From assembly GCA_016987375.1 (NCBI GenBank), contig PJRA01000220.1, forward strand, positions 40,650 to 104,649: DNA of 64,000 nt, written 5' to 3'. This document shows positions 33,791 to 49,562 of the stretch, in pieces. This DNA comes from Brachionus koreanus. Lineage: Eukaryota > Rotifera > Eurotatoria > Ploima > Brachionidae. Both the position numbers and the translations under genes were made by a program. A model generated the notes under the pieces. It had not been told where the DNA came from and made no database searches. It saw only the letters and a program-made list of their open reading frames with translations. Positions within the stretch are counted from its first letter, which is position 1. Every line of letters begins with the position of its first letter.

Positions 33791-33807
33791 AGAAATGTCG
33801 AAGAAAG

Positions 33808-34085
33808 TTAACAACGGAATAAATGACTCAATAAGAATATGCCTAGATAAAAATGAAAATGGAACCTATAGAAAAATACTAGTTTTTTTGGTTGCTTAAT
33901 TTTTTGAATTGGTGTTATGTTTTCTAGTTTCCATTGAGTCGGCACAAAACTATATTTGATTAAATTTCTTAACAGCTCAACAATTATATGGGCAATTTCA
34001 AGACTTACACACGATTTCAAAAGTCTTGCAGATAGACCGTCTGATCCTTAGCGCTTTTTCGAAGTCTTTCTAAGTTGTTTAAAAT
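33808..34085 (-). pseudogene. Jockey-like RT fragment, opposite orientation
   Basis: On the minus strand, 'GSDGLSARLLKSCVSLEIA' (about 34050-33995) is the RT-1 motif that in Jockey/CR1-type elements reads (S/P)G.DG(L/I)..(L/K)LK. It continues 'PTQWKLENITPIQKIKQPKK' to about 33880. A fragment only; it collides tail-first with the relic at 32690-33790. Confidence 0.7.
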
Positions 34086-35618
34086 CACAGTATGATTGAA
34101 GATGTTATTGATTTGAAGAGTGGAATTTTACTTGGTGAATCTTGAAAAATCAGACTGCTCTTTTTATAATTCAGATTTGTAAGTTTTTAGCGTATTTGTA
34201 AGAATTAAATTAAGACAATTGTTTCAAAGGGTGTCAGTTTGATTTACTTTTTGCAGTTTATATGCGTGGCATAGGCTCGTCACGTTTGCACCATTTAAGT
34301 GACCAGCGATTATTATTATTATAATAATAATAATCGTTAATATTCTACGGTCAAGTTTAGTTTAACTAAATTGACAAAGCAGGAAGACTAGCGTGAGTAG
34401 CTATGCAGTAATAATTCGGATATGTTCTTGACATTTTTATCTCAATTCTTGGCCTGTCTACTTAGTTTGTCAATATTGGGTTCTGGATAGCTTCAAGTTC
34501 GATTGGAACACATTTCCTTGCGTAGTCCTTTTTTATTATTTTTATTAAAATTTTATTAAAATTCGTTATGATAATTAGGATTTGAACAAGGAAAATATCC
34601 GATATTGATAATTAATAAACAATTGATTTTTAACGTTCAGGATATTTAAATTTGCTGTCTCAATTTTTTTTTGTACTTCTCATTCTATTAAATTTTAATA
34701 TTCTCTTTTTCATAATCCTTAAAATAAAATTTTAATCTTAAAAATAATGTAATGGCTAAAATCTAAAAACTGAAATTAAATATTTTAAATTAATTTTTAT
34801 TTTCAAAATATCTTAAACTATCTAAAATCTAAAATCTCTTAAACTATTTTAAAATCAATTATTTTAAATGTCAAATATTAAGACTAGAATAATTTATTAA
34901 ATTTTAATTAGAAATAATAATTAGAAATTAATTAATAAGTCAAAATATAACAAATTTATTTATTTAAAATTTAATATTAAAAATATATTAAATTAGTTGA
35001 AAATATAATAAAAAATATATATTTTTAAATCACATTAATAGACAAAAAGCATTTAAAACAAAGTATTTTAAAAGTTTAATAAATATAATAATGGAAATAA
35101 AAATTAAACAAAAAATAAAAGTTAAAAGAGCGGACTGAGTGTCTATAGATTTTTAACAAATAAAATAAAATGTTGGCTTAAATTTTCATTAAAAATAGCA
35201 ACAAAGACCGAAAAACAATTTAGTAGAAATTTTTTTTGTAAACCATTTTAGTCAATTTACAATTTGACTTGGAGTCTAGACTATCGGCAAGTTCGTTCTC
35301 AAGCAATTCTTTGCGGGATTTATTCAGCTGAGCATATTTCAGTCGCGTTAAGTTGGTAGCAGTATCCTAAAAAAAAAAAAAAATCAAAATTTAAACTTAT
35401 AATTTCTATTAAAGCAGTAAAAAGCGGTTAAAGAAATTTTTTTTAGCAATCGAGGAAGGGTTAATGTGAATGGATCATGCATAACTTTTGATTCAAATAT
35501 TTAGCTTAATAAAATCTAACCATAATCTAAAATTTTGATTATTTTAACATGATCCAATAGTTATAATTCTATAATCTATAAGTTAGTCATCTAATTTCTT
35601 AATTCCTTTACTTTAGAC
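34086..35618. other. Intergenic, with a perfect ATT/AAT palindrome
   Basis: The first 400 bases are less AT-rich and may belong to the adjacent LINE remnant, but no motif can be read. The rest is AT-rich filler leading to the 3' end of the flippase gene. A 30-base palindrome sits at 34307-34336. Confidence 0.45.
34307..34336. repeat. 30-bp perfect palindrome of ATT/AAT repeats
   Basis: CGATTATTATTATTA is followed at once by its exact reverse complement, ending TAATCG. The CG caps are included in the symmetry, so it is more than a plain microsatellite. Confidence 0.8.
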
Positions 35619-38600
35619 TCATAATTCAGTAACTAAATAATTTCGTTTCTTGCTTCTAACAATTTGAGAATTAGCGGCTAGATTTGTGGCCGCCGACGGT
35701 GTGGATATTTGATATCGTGAATGTGCTTGGTTATTCTGTTGTGAATTATTCATGTTTGTTTGATTAGTTTTTGGTGATGTGTCTGACCGACTCATATATT
35801 CAGTGGGATTTATAATTAGTTGTTTTGTTAAAAGTGCCATGGCAGCTAAACCATGCTGCAAGTAAAAATAAAGTTAATTTTCAAAAAAGTCACTGATTCT
35901 TAAGATTTAAGAAAAGCCAATGAAAATAAGGTCAAAATTTACTCACCGATGGTTCAGGCATCATTTTTCCTTCTTTGATCAACTGGGCAAAGCCTTCCTC
36001 GTGTGAAAATGCGTAAGCAGAACGCTTCAGTGATCTAATGCTGGCTCGTATGCTGGCACGATGTCGAGGCTTTGTGGCGAAAATTGTTGATTTTGCTTTG
36101 GGCGTCTTGACTCCGTATTTTTGTACTATACGAACTTTGTCAACCATTGTGGGCTTTAAATCTAATCGTATAAAGCGGTATGCTATTATTGGAAGTAGAA
36201 GAATGGCCGAAGTTATTAGAACTGTGAACCAGAAAACAGCTGTTGAGCAAACGGCTTGTGCGGTACCCATATAGTACCAGCCTTGTCCGAAAATTTGATA
36301 AATTATTTCACTGTACAAAGCAAAATGAAAAATAAAATGCACAATTAAAGTACCCCATATACAGAAGTGATTAAAACCGGTCCAGTAAAGTGTATCTAGT
36401 CCGCACTAAAATACATTTATTCAGTTTAGTCTAATTTTTTATTTATCTAATTAAAAATTAACTAATTACTTGAAAATTTACAACAATGACAAGTATGGTT
36501 GCAACTGCAAATCCAAAACTTTGAAGATCACTGGCATCTTTTCCGTTTGGATCAACACTATAGTACATAGTCCCATATGGAATGAAGAAAAGAACCAGCG
36601 AACTTAGAATACCATGCATTACACTGAATAAAAATTCTTTTCGATTAAACAGGGAACCCTCTTGTCCTGGCCAATACAAACTCGGATATTTGACTGATAG
36701 CTCTTCGTTAACGTCCTGATCGAATACACCGAGAGCCACTATTGGCAAAGAGGAAAAAAAAACATTGTACGTAGATACAAAAAATGGATCAAACAAGGTC
36801 TTAAAATAAACTATTAGATTTAAACCAAACTAGTTAAAAGAAGAAGGAGATTTTTTTTTAATAAATTTAGAAAATATCATTAACTATTAAGTTAAAGTTA
36901 TCTTATTATTTTTGATCTATGATAATTTTAAAATTCAACTTTTTGTTTTTGTCAAATTATTAGGAGAAGATTTTCTTATCATCAACTGAATTATTTTTTT
37001 CCAGAAAATTAAATTTTTTTAAAAAAGGAAAAAATTGAATTAAAAAAGGCTAAAAAAATCTAATTCTTTTTGATCTATAATTTTTTTTCAATGCCATTAA
37101 AACATCACTAGATTATCATTTATAACATTTCTCAAATCCAAACAGAACGGTAATTTGAAATTCAAATACAAACAAAACAAAAATTTTACTAAAATAAAAA
37201 AATTTAAAAAAAAAACTGAAAAAGTGCAACATACTTTATTGCATCTTTTTTACTCAAAATATTTTTCTAATAAAAAAAAAAAGGCAAAAAATAACAAATC
37301 AAAAAGGTTTTAATTGATTATTAATTTGATTTTCCAAAAAAAAAGAGAAAGTTAAAATTTTATTTAAAAGATTGAACAGGTGCTACAAAATATGTTTCAC
37401 TTTATGGCCAAACAGTTTTAGTTTTTTTAAAAATTATTTATTTTAATAAAATTTTATTTATCAAAATAAGTGGAATATTTGCAGGTTTAGCACTGATTTT
37501 TTTAAGTATCAGGTTTTTGTTAGAATTGGGTTTACCCGATCCTAAATCCACTCATTTGTTTCGGGTAACCTACTAAACCAGACTCGGTAGTCTTTTACCC
37601 AAATTTTTAAGTTAGACCTGTTACCTTTTTAATTGTGATTCATAGTAAAATAAAACATTGGGTTTGGGTTGGTAACCTGAAAATTTGGATCAAAAAATTT
37701 TTTCAAATTGTACAAATATGGTTCTGTAAACTGTAGAATTTTTTACAAATTTGTTCAAATGAATTCTGAGCTCTGCAAATACCATTCATGTTTCTGCAAG
37801 AGTGCACACCATCAAAGAAACGTTTAATAAAGATTTGCAATAAATTTCAAAGCTTTTGCAGAGCTTAGAATTAGTTTGTACAAATTTATACAATAATTTA
37901 TATTTACGAAACAATTTTTGCACAATTTGACCGTTACTGAAATTTTTGCATTAAAAACATACATTGCCTATATTTGCGATTGCCAATATTGTGAAAAATC
38001 AACGTAGGTGTAAGTCAATTTTACTCATCTGATTAAAATTTACAATGAAAAAAAAATAAATGCTCATAATCTTCCTAAAAATAGCGAAAAGTGATCATAT
38101 TTTCTAAAAGAGTATATTTTGATTTTATTTATTTTAACAAAAATTAATGATTTTTTTAAAAATATGAGCACATAATTTGCCTAATTTGTCTTTAGTCTAA
38201 ATAAAAAATTTAATCATATTCAAGAAGATTTTCAAAAATTCAAAAATTTTAGAAAATTAATAAAACTATAAAAGAATTAATTAGACTCAAATACAATTAA
38301 AAGTATTTAATTTGAAAAAAAATTGGCAGTCAAAAAGAATTAATTGAAATTTAAATGAATAAATTTTTTGCTGCTTAGTGTAAATACAATTTGAAATATG
38401 AAAGAAATATATATTTTTTTAGCTAAAAAAAAATAAAAAAAATGAGTGTTTTTTTTCCTAGTCTTGATAGATTCCTATGTGAAAGATTTTTGTTTTATTT
38501 TAATTACTTGAGCTGAGAATCCACAAAAAAATGCAAACCAAAAATGACACAATGTAGATGCAAAATTTTTGTAAAAAAAATATTTTAAAAATTTGCTCAT

Positions 38601-41600
38601 GCGATAATATGACCATCTGCCATGAACAAGTAAAAGTCTCTCCAAATATCTAAATTGACCGATAGAAAAATCACTAGCCAAAACTGCTTGTTGACCCTCT
38701 TGACCACTAATTCCGACTCCGATATGAGCCGCTTAAGAAAAAAAAAAAGCTAAATAAAAATTTTATTCAGACTTAAAAAAAAATTAGGTTTACATTTTAT
38801 CATTGACACATCATTAGCTCCGTCTCCCACTGCTAAAGTAATCGCCTTCTTGTGAGTCTTAACTAGATCAACAACCGCTTTTTTTTGACCTGGCGTAACT
38901 CTACAGCAAATGACTGCTTTACAAAGGCAAGCCAAGTCCAAAAAATCTTTTTCATTACTAGGCGAAAGAGCATAGACAAGACTTTGCCCACTAATAACCA
39001 GAGCAAAATCACCAATACATTCGTCTTGTTGCTTCGAGTCGACTTGTTTTTCTCTAATAGGCTGCAAGTGCAGGTCACTCTTGGAATCAAGTATACGAAT
39101 TTTAGAATCATTATTTAGATAATTGTAAGGCGATGAAACGTTTGTGGTTACAGTTGCCGGCGAGCCAGGTCTTTGAAGAATGCTCATAAACGACGGTTGA
39201 TTCAACCGTTGTCGTTGTTCGTTTCGACGCAATGCTTCTTCAATGATGCGTCTTTTTTCCATCAATTCTGCTTTTAAATCGTGATCATTTTTAGCCTCAA
39301 TAGTAAACACTTCCATGTCGTTTGTCAACAACTGGCACGAATAGCCAATGTTAATAGCTGTTTCAAGCTTATCGCCAGTCAAGACCCAAATTTTAATATT
39401 AGCCTTATTTAGTTTGGCAATGCATTCAGGCACACCATCCTGTAGTTTGTCTTCGATGGCTGTTGCCCCTATGTATTCTAGATTTTTCTCTATTTTCTCA
39501 TACACGTCACTAACTTTGTCCGCTCTATTCTCCAGAGCAATACTGGCCACTTGATACTCCTGGGCCCACTTGGCATACTCCTTTTCATCAATTTGCTTCC
39601 AAGCAAGACACAAAGTTCTCAACGCGTCTTCGGCAAATCGATTCAAATGCTCCTCGCTCGCTTCAAACAAATCAACAGATTGTGGCGAAAGTCTTTCTTT
39701 GATAACAGTGTCGGCTCCTTTGCAAAATAGAACTATTTTGCCCTCGATTCGACAAATAACAGACATTCTCTTGCGTACATTATTAAAGTCAAGAATATTC
39801 AAAACTTCATAGGTTTTGTCTTCACCGCAAATGTTTACAGTAATCGTTTTGGGAGTGCGGCTTTTGAATACAAAACCGAAATTTCGTGCAGCCGACACAA
39901 GAGCTCCTTCATCGGGCGACTGTGCTTGATATGTTAGCATGCCATTTTTTTCTTTGGCCATTACAGTGTGACAAATGCACAAAAGAGTGAAAAATCTGTG
40001 GCAATGTTCATCTTTTGATTCAATAGAGTCGATTAGACATTGATCATAGAAGCGAAAATTGGGCTCGTAGAAAGCATTCGAAGAAAAGTCAATAAACGGT
40101 GTTGTTTCATTTGGCTCAATTTCGTTTCTATCCGAATCATAAATGTAGCCGTATATTCTTCCATAAATGGAACACTTATTAAAAGTCATTATGTTCTGAG
40201 TCAAAGTGCCCGTCTTGTCCGAGAATATGTACTCGATTTGACCAAGTTCTTCGTTAAGACTAGTAGTGCGCGCCTTTGCGGCCAAGTCCGCCTTTTCATC
40301 GTACATTTTAATATCCCAATTTATCCACAAGCTTTGAATCGAGCGAATAAACTCAACACTAACATACAATGAAATGGGCACGACCGTATTAAGGATAATG
40401 AGATAGGATAAAAAGACTAGAAGCGAAATGGTGGTTGATCCGATGTTTCGATCCGAGCTTACAAACGAGTCCCATGGCAGATAGAGTTGAAAGTCGAAGC
40501 CGCGATATGACTCCCAAATACCGCACGCTATCGTGCATATAGCACACATTGTGAAAAGAAATAGAACAATGCCTATTATAAGATAATTGAGAAGCTTGTC
40601 TATATGAGTTTGTTTAAATTTTGTTTTTCCACCGTTTTTCATAAGCTTAGTGTCCGAGCCTGCGAATACAACAAGACCGTAGCACCAACGAGTGTTTCTC
40701 AATCGGCAGCCGCGCAAAAGCATATTTTCGTTATCAAGCGGAATGGCCTCGCCGTTTTTCCATCGCAAAACTCCCTCGAATTCGTTCAACAGTTCGTTTG
40801 GAGCCTCACATTCAATATTAAAATCAAGCCTGGACATTTCAGTGTTTATTGAATTTATGTCATTTGAATTAGCCAATGTTTCGAATTGTTTTGATGTGTC
40901 GGACAAGGCTTGTCGAACTTTTAAGTTGGTTTCTCCATCCAGTTCGGCTGTTTCTATGTAGCATAGTCCGTGTGGTTCACTACTGGCCAACAAGAGTAGG
41001 TCAGCTGCTACAAAATCGTCATTGTGAAGTTTAATGATATCACCCACAGATATTTGACACCATTTTTCTTTTTTAAGCGATTTTCCACGTAGCACGCTAG
41101 TCGGTCTAGAGTTAACAAGATTGTCGTTTCGATGACGTGCGATATCGTCAATTAAGTCTTTTAATGCCTTTAGAGAGAGAACACCGCTTAATGGAAGCAT
41201 TGTAGTTATCGGATTTAGTGAAGATATTTCCGGAATTAATTGAAGAATCAATAAGATCAAAAAGTATGCATTGGCCAAACGTTGAAATTGTTCGAATAAA
41301 TTTTTTGGCAAAAATGTTATAATATTATATTTGGACGTCGATACTTTATTGTTCTTAAAATAATTAATTATAATTAATTGTTGAATCTTTTGTTGCTGTT
41401 GTTGTTATTCTCATTATTTGTAAAAATTTTTGCATTTATTTTATATAATAAAATTAATAAAAATTTAAAATTAATTTCTTTTAATCATTTTTTTTTCTTA
41501 AAAGCAGATATTTGCTCTTAGGAACATCATAGAACAAAGTCTAGAATGGACAAGCCCCCTGTATCTTTACTTCATTGACTTCAAAAAGGCTTTTGATATC

Positions 41601-42940
41601 AGACTTAGTGAAACATTATGAGCCATTTTAAAGTATAAAAATGTTGACCGCTCTAATTCTTTATTCGGATTTAAAACAAAAAAAAAGCAATAACAAAGAT
41701 CTACAATGACAGCATAGTATAAGAATGTTTATGAACTCTAAGAGATGACTTGGAGAAAAAAGAACTCTACAGATTAACTAGACCATTCACACAAGATAAA
41801 ATTCAAATGGGAATAAAAGCACAACAGCATAAACAAAGCCAAAATGCCCAATTTGCATTAAGATGTTCCAGACAAAAATAGGAATCAAAACACACATGAG
41901 AATGATGAGTAAAACAACACTAAATACAATCAAAATAGAATCGACTAAAAAACTTCTTTTTTTTTTCTGAATTAAAAAAAAAACCTAATTACAAATAAAG
42001 TAATTCACAGAAATAGTACTGTAAAAAACGGTGTATGTCACTAACTATGCCATTTATATTTATTTAATAATCAAAAATCAAAACTAAACTATAAGAAGAT
42101 AGATTACTAGGTAAAACTTTGCTACAACAAATTCGAGTGTAGCGTGATTTAGGAAAAAAGACAATCTGAGATTAGGATCAAATGAGGATTAACAGTAAAG
42201 CTTGAATATTTAGATTTTTCGGATGATGTAGTGCTAAAATCTAATAAAGATACAAGATCAAAAAACGCTAAACCAACGGGCCAAATCTGAGAGAAAAAGC
42301 CTGAATGTCTTCCACATTGAAAGCTTGAGGATGATTCTGTGGACATGCTGGCCTGGGATATTGTCAAACGCTGAACTATGCGCAAGAACAAATTCACATC
42401 GATTAAGTCAATACATTAATAATAAAAGACTACGATAGCTTGAATATGTACTTAGAATTAAGGATACCAATAGGAGCTCTTCAATGGACACCTCAAAGGC
42501 GACACAAGGTAGGACGACCAACAGTAGCATGGAGATCAGCAATGACGAAAGAGATCACTGAAATGGAAATGACATGGGGAGTCGAAATCAAAAGTAATGA
42601 TCCTATGCTCCACAAGGATCGAATAAAAAAAATGCATTGAAATTTCTTAATTGATCATTAACTTCAACTTTTACAAAAAATAAATTTCTCTAAAATTTTA
42701 AAAATTTAAAAGCTTGAGTCAAGTAAACTTGCATTTCTTAGTTTATTAGTACATTTTTTTTTAGAAAATAGTTAAAAAATAGTGCTTACTGCATATTTAA
42801 ACTTTGCGTTATAGTCAGGATCATTTGCTTTAATGCGTCTCCGATCCTCTAATAAAAAGGAAAAGTTTTTTTTTAATTTAAATATTCATTAAAACATGTG
42901 AATAAATACCTTTGGGTTTTGCTTTCTTGAAACAATTCAT
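35619..42940 (-). CDS. ATP8B: P4-type phospholipid-transporting ATPase, ATP8B class
   Basis: This is a lipid flippase moving phospholipids to the cytosolic leaflet, normally with a CDC50 beta subunit. Seven exons fit to the base: 42910-42940, 42790-42848, 38794-41353, 38508-38731, 36470-36799, 35947-36405 and 35619-35855, giving 1299 aa. It starts [20 protein letters not shown]. Motifs are '[11 protein letters not shown]' (TM1), 'AELDGETN' (actuator), 'PISLYVS' (TM4, P4-specific), '[11 protein letters not shown]' with the phosphorylated Asp, '[12 protein letters not shown]', '[11 protein letters not shown]' and '[11 protein letters not shown]'. Then come '[20 protein letters not shown]', '[12 protein letters not shown]', '[10 protein letters not shown]' and the class signature '[11 protein letters not shown]' near the C-terminus. 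A Gln/Asn-rich tail of about 80 residues follows. All catalytic residues are intact. The paralogue within ATP8B cannot be fixed. Introns 2 (1.4 kb) and 4 (1.7 kb) carry repeats. Confidence 0.95.
36800..38507 (-). repeat. Flippase intron 4 with foldback repeat
   Basis: A long AT-rich intron. At 37747-37779 and 37855-37887 two arms of about 33 bases are near-perfect inverted copies (core AGCTCTGCAAA / TTTGCAGAGCT). A separate stretch near 37520-37690 repeats the word GGGTAACC/GGTTACC several times. No coding content is seen. Confidence 0.55.
41510..42640 (+). mobile_element. RTE-like non-LTR retrotransposon relic in flippase intron 2
   Basis: It lies antisense to the host gene. '[20 protein letters not shown]' and 'FKKAFD' at about 41520-41600 are the RT A-motif region. 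After heavily decayed DNA, 42308-42480 matches the repeats at 918-1024 and 63845-64000. The end 42440-42640 reads '[20 protein letters not shown]' then '[15 protein letters not shown]', the conserved C-terminus of this LINE family (R..L.W.P..R.K.GRP...W). It is internally deleted and non-functional. Confidence 0.8.
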
Positions 42941-45900
42941 AATTAAATATCAAAATTGGTTCACCAGATAACTTTTTATTCAGTAATAATTGTGAAAATA
43001 TGTTCAGCAGTGATAAATTATTTGATGATGATAAACAAGAAGAAATCATCTTATGTAGAATACTTCAACTCAAAGAATGTCATAAAACCATCTGCAATAA
43101 TAGGCAAACAGCACTAATACCATCAAAAACACTAAATTAATCTAAAATTAAAACTAAAAAATTAAGTCGACTTTGCTTTTTGGTCTTTGTTCTCATTATT
43201 CATAAATAAAATTGTCTAAAATTAAAAAATTCGGGCATGGGAAAAGTCTATTTTTGATTCAGGTCAGTAGCCTTGACAAACGTGTGCCAATCCTTTGATA
43301 AATATTTAAAACATGAACTTCAGATAGTCCAAAACTAATTACACTTTGGCACTCATATTTGGCCACACGTACGATTAAGGTTTCTATGGAAATTTAAAAA
43401 ACTAACACTCTTGAAAAATTAAATTTCAAGAGTAAATTTAAAATAAAATAGAATTCAACACTTAGATAAATAGTGTTGTGTAACAAATTGAAATAAAATC
43501 GGTGAACACCTAAACATGAGACATCTATCAAGCCTTTAGTGGTAACATAAGTTTTTAAATTTAATTTAAATTCTCATTTGATTAGAATAAAATCAATAAT
43601 AAAATAAAACTGAGCTAACATAAAAGAATAAAAATAGAAACTTTTCTAATGTTCTATAATTAACTTGAGGCATTAATCATTGTGAATGCAATCATTTTCA
43701 ATTATAGATTAAACTAAGTCATATTTGAAAAATCAATAAAATTATTTTTAAAAAAATTAATAAAAAAATATGACATAAAATTTTAGATTAAAAAATGAGC
43801 ATATAATGTAATTAAAAACTTAAATATTTAGATGGCTAATTAAAACGATAATAATTTTAATTACTAAATTTACCTTTTATTCAAACTGTAATTTATGACA
43901 GCTCGCCGATCTAAAATTAATAAACTTCACAAACACCTTTTAAAAATTTAAAAAAAAAAATTTTTTGAGATTTTTTACACAACTTTAATTTTCAAATTTT
44001 TCCAAATTGATCAGGTAAAAATTCAGCATAGCTAAATAGCATCAATAGAAACGCTAAGTCAAACCATTCTGTTCTAGGACATAAATCAAGTTATGTCAAA
44101 ATTGAATCAAAATAAAATAAAATTGTAATAAAATATTTTTCATTCATAAATATTTTTGTCATTAGTGAGCGTATATGAGTAAGTATCAAAACGATTAATA
44201 AACTATGCATAAATATATATATAGGTAATGATAGTCAGTATATTTTTGTCTTATTAATTCAGTTTATAGGTTAGAAATAATCAATTTTTTACCAGAGTCT
44301 AATTATTTATCTATGGTCAGTAAATATCAAATTTTAGATGATTGCTTAATCAGACCATAAAGCAAAATGCGAGAAATGTTTTTGAATTAAAGAAACATGA
44401 CGCTTTATTCTCAACATGTCTATCAGGTCACCTTTATTTATTTGAGCTAGATTTTTCTTTTTAAAATTAGAACACATGGCGTGGAAATTATCTTAAAATA
44501 TGATTGCACTTTTCGGCTTCAATAGGTATACCTCACTTTTAAACATATAAAAGTCTAAGACAAAACTTTAGATTTGAATTTGTAATTGAATTTTTGATAA
44601 GATAAGAATTATTTTTATAGGATTATGAAAATTTGGTGAACAAGTGAGCAAGCGATTATATTAAATAAGGACAGAAATATAATCAAATGATTTAATTGAA
44701 ATTATACCGATTTTATGCTGATGATAAAACAATTTTGGGCAAAATTAATTTAATGCAAATAAAATAAAATCACAGAAGCTTTTTTTTTTCATAAAAATTT
44801 TCAGAAAAACAAAAATTTAAGTAGGATTGATTGAGACAAAACTTTATTTTAACTTTCAAATATTGATAATAAATCAAACATTCAAATAATAAATAAATTT
44901 CTACTTTTCAAGTCACTTGAGGAGGTATTTACATACTGTTTAATCGATTCTAATATTCCATCTATTTCATTGCTTTTTCTTTTTGTTGTACATCAAAAAT
45001 TTTTCGAATCGCATAAATGAATAAGTTCAAAATAATTATAAAAACAAAATTGTTTGTCGACCCAGGTCCTAAATTTTTCAATTGATATGATTTAGGGAAC
45101 CTTTTTTAGAAATTAGAAAGTGAATGCAGAATGCAATATATTAATAGTTTATTGTAAATCTTTATTATTTAATGAAAATACTCTTGTTTTTTTGAATTTT
45201 CAAAACAAAATAAAATAAAAATTAAATTAAATTTTAGAAGAATCAATCCAATTTGAAATTATTGATATTAATAAAACCAAGCTTTATTTGAAATTTTAAA
45301 ATTTGCAACTTAGATGGTATTAATTCTCATGTCTAAAATAAAGTTTCAATTATTGAATAAAAAATTTTAATTTTACAAGACTTTAAACCAAATGAATAAT
45401 AGATGGTTTTTATCTTGAAAGGTTCTATAAAAGCAAAAAATTATCATAATGATTATTACCTTATTTTTGAGATTAAAATCAAGGACAATTTTTTCTGCTT
45501 ATTTATTTTTATTCAAATATCACGTGGATTGTTTATACAAAATTTAACATAAATGTAATTAAATTATATTTTAAATATAAAAGCGGAATTTATAGATTAA
45601 TTTTTTATTTAAATAAGCAATTTTTGTATAAGTGCTCTTGTTTTGCGTTTAAAAATTTAAGCTGCTAATTTTTTTTTTTTGTTTCGAACTATTTATTTAA
45701 TATACCCACCAAGTGTAATTTAAAAATCAAAATATCTTTGCTTGACATTATAAATAAATCCCATAAAAATATTAATTTGAAAAAAAATATCAGATAAATA
45801 ACTGCTGCTCTTTAGAGTAGCTAACTTTAAATGCGTTGATACTTGAGCATTTTTTCTAAATCTAACCATCAAACGCGATAAGATAAAATTTAGAAAACCT

Positions 45901-46280
45901 ATCATTTGATTCGAATTATTAAAAGATACACTTTTCCTATGTTCGGCAAAAATTTAAATTCCTTGCATGACTTAAAATTAAACGCATCACTCATCTATTA
46001 GAAAAAAAACAACACCTTTTCCATCTTCTAGCTATATTGTCAATTAAAATCTGTTCGCTTCATCACAACTTTGCTATATAAATAGATGAAAAAACCTCTC
46101 GTACACTTACTAAAGTAATAGCTCTAAATTTTGCTTGGCTACATAAAAGAGTAACTTTTAAGCCAAATTTCAAACTATGTTTTCTTTAATTCCGAATAAA
46201 CAAACAATCCCTTTTAAATAGAAAAATAAGTTAATATTTTTACTTCTATTAGCATTTGAATTAAAAAAATTTAAATCAAA
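42941..46280. other. Head-to-head spacer between flippase and glycerol kinase
   Basis: 3.3 kb of AT-rich DNA without a credible gene. It should hold the promoters of both genes. A small perfect hairpin (ACTCTTGAAA ... TTTCAAGAGT, 43407-43433) and a TATA-like TATATAAATA at 46075-46084 are the only features I can point to. Confidence 0.45.
46075..46084 (+). promoter_or_regulatory. Possible TATA box of glycerol kinase
   Basis: TATATAAATA lies 197 bases before the kinase ATG in a slightly less AT-rich context (preceded by CACAACTTTGC). In such AT-rich DNA a chance match is possible. Confidence 0.3.
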
Positions 46281-48755
<2,475 letters not shown>

Positions 48756-49562
48756 AATTTTATCTTAATTTTAAAAATTTTCTTTATTTTTTTTAGTTAA
48801 TAAATAATTTGTTTAAAACAATCAATAAACATTCCATTTTTATTTTTAAAGTTATAAATAACTTAAAGTGTACAATGATTCATTGCTAAATGTTTTGCAT
48901 ATAATTTTTGTTGTTCAATATAAAAATGCAAACAAAAATTTTAATTAATTGAAACTGTGTGATTCAGAAAAAATTAAAATAAATTAAAATTTTCAAAAAA
49001 GAAGAGAAAAAGACGTTTTTCCCTATTTTATTTTAAGACTGGCTTTTTTGACAAACTTAGAATTTAATTCTAAATTTAGAAAAGATACTATCTATCTAAT
49101 TTGAAAAGTCTATTTAATTGCTAAGATTTAAAAAAAAAAAGAATTGTCTCATCCGAGTCTTCTATCAAAAGGATCAAAAGGAAGAAGCTGAAATTTTAAG
49201 GAATGATAAATTTGTATTTTAAATTTCTTTTATGAGTAAACTTATTTGAAAAGGCCAAAAAATTTTTTTTCAATCGAGCTTATAAACCTATTGATGAAAC
49301 ACCTTGTAAATTATTCTGTATATATGCCAAATAAAAATTTAGTTCAATTTTTGTTATCTTGCTCTTAATTCTTCTAAAATTCAAAAATTTTTTTAATTTT
49401 CCATTTTTAAAAAATATACTCAATTGGAGAATTGTTAATTGTTATTTGATTAATTATTATTTGAATTTTAGAGATATTTTGATATTTTTGAATAGAATTT
49501 TGATATCAGTTTTTGCTGCTGAATTTATCAAAAATTTTAAATTTTAATTTTATTTTTTTTGG
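48756..49562. other. Intergenic spacer, nothing recognised
   Basis: AT-rich downstream DNA of glycerol kinase, with AATAAA-like words at 48801 and 48825. A frame at 49359-49547 is pure Phe/Leu/Asn/Ile, the usual product of AT-rich sequence, and is not believed. Confidence 0.5.

Noticed and set aside
38863..40961. Frames overlapping the flippase large exon on either strand
   Set aside because: They overlap a fully intact P4-ATPase reading frame and show no independent support.
44150..44260. TATATATATA-rich segment as a promoter
   Set aside because: Simple AT repeat far from either start codon; no other support.
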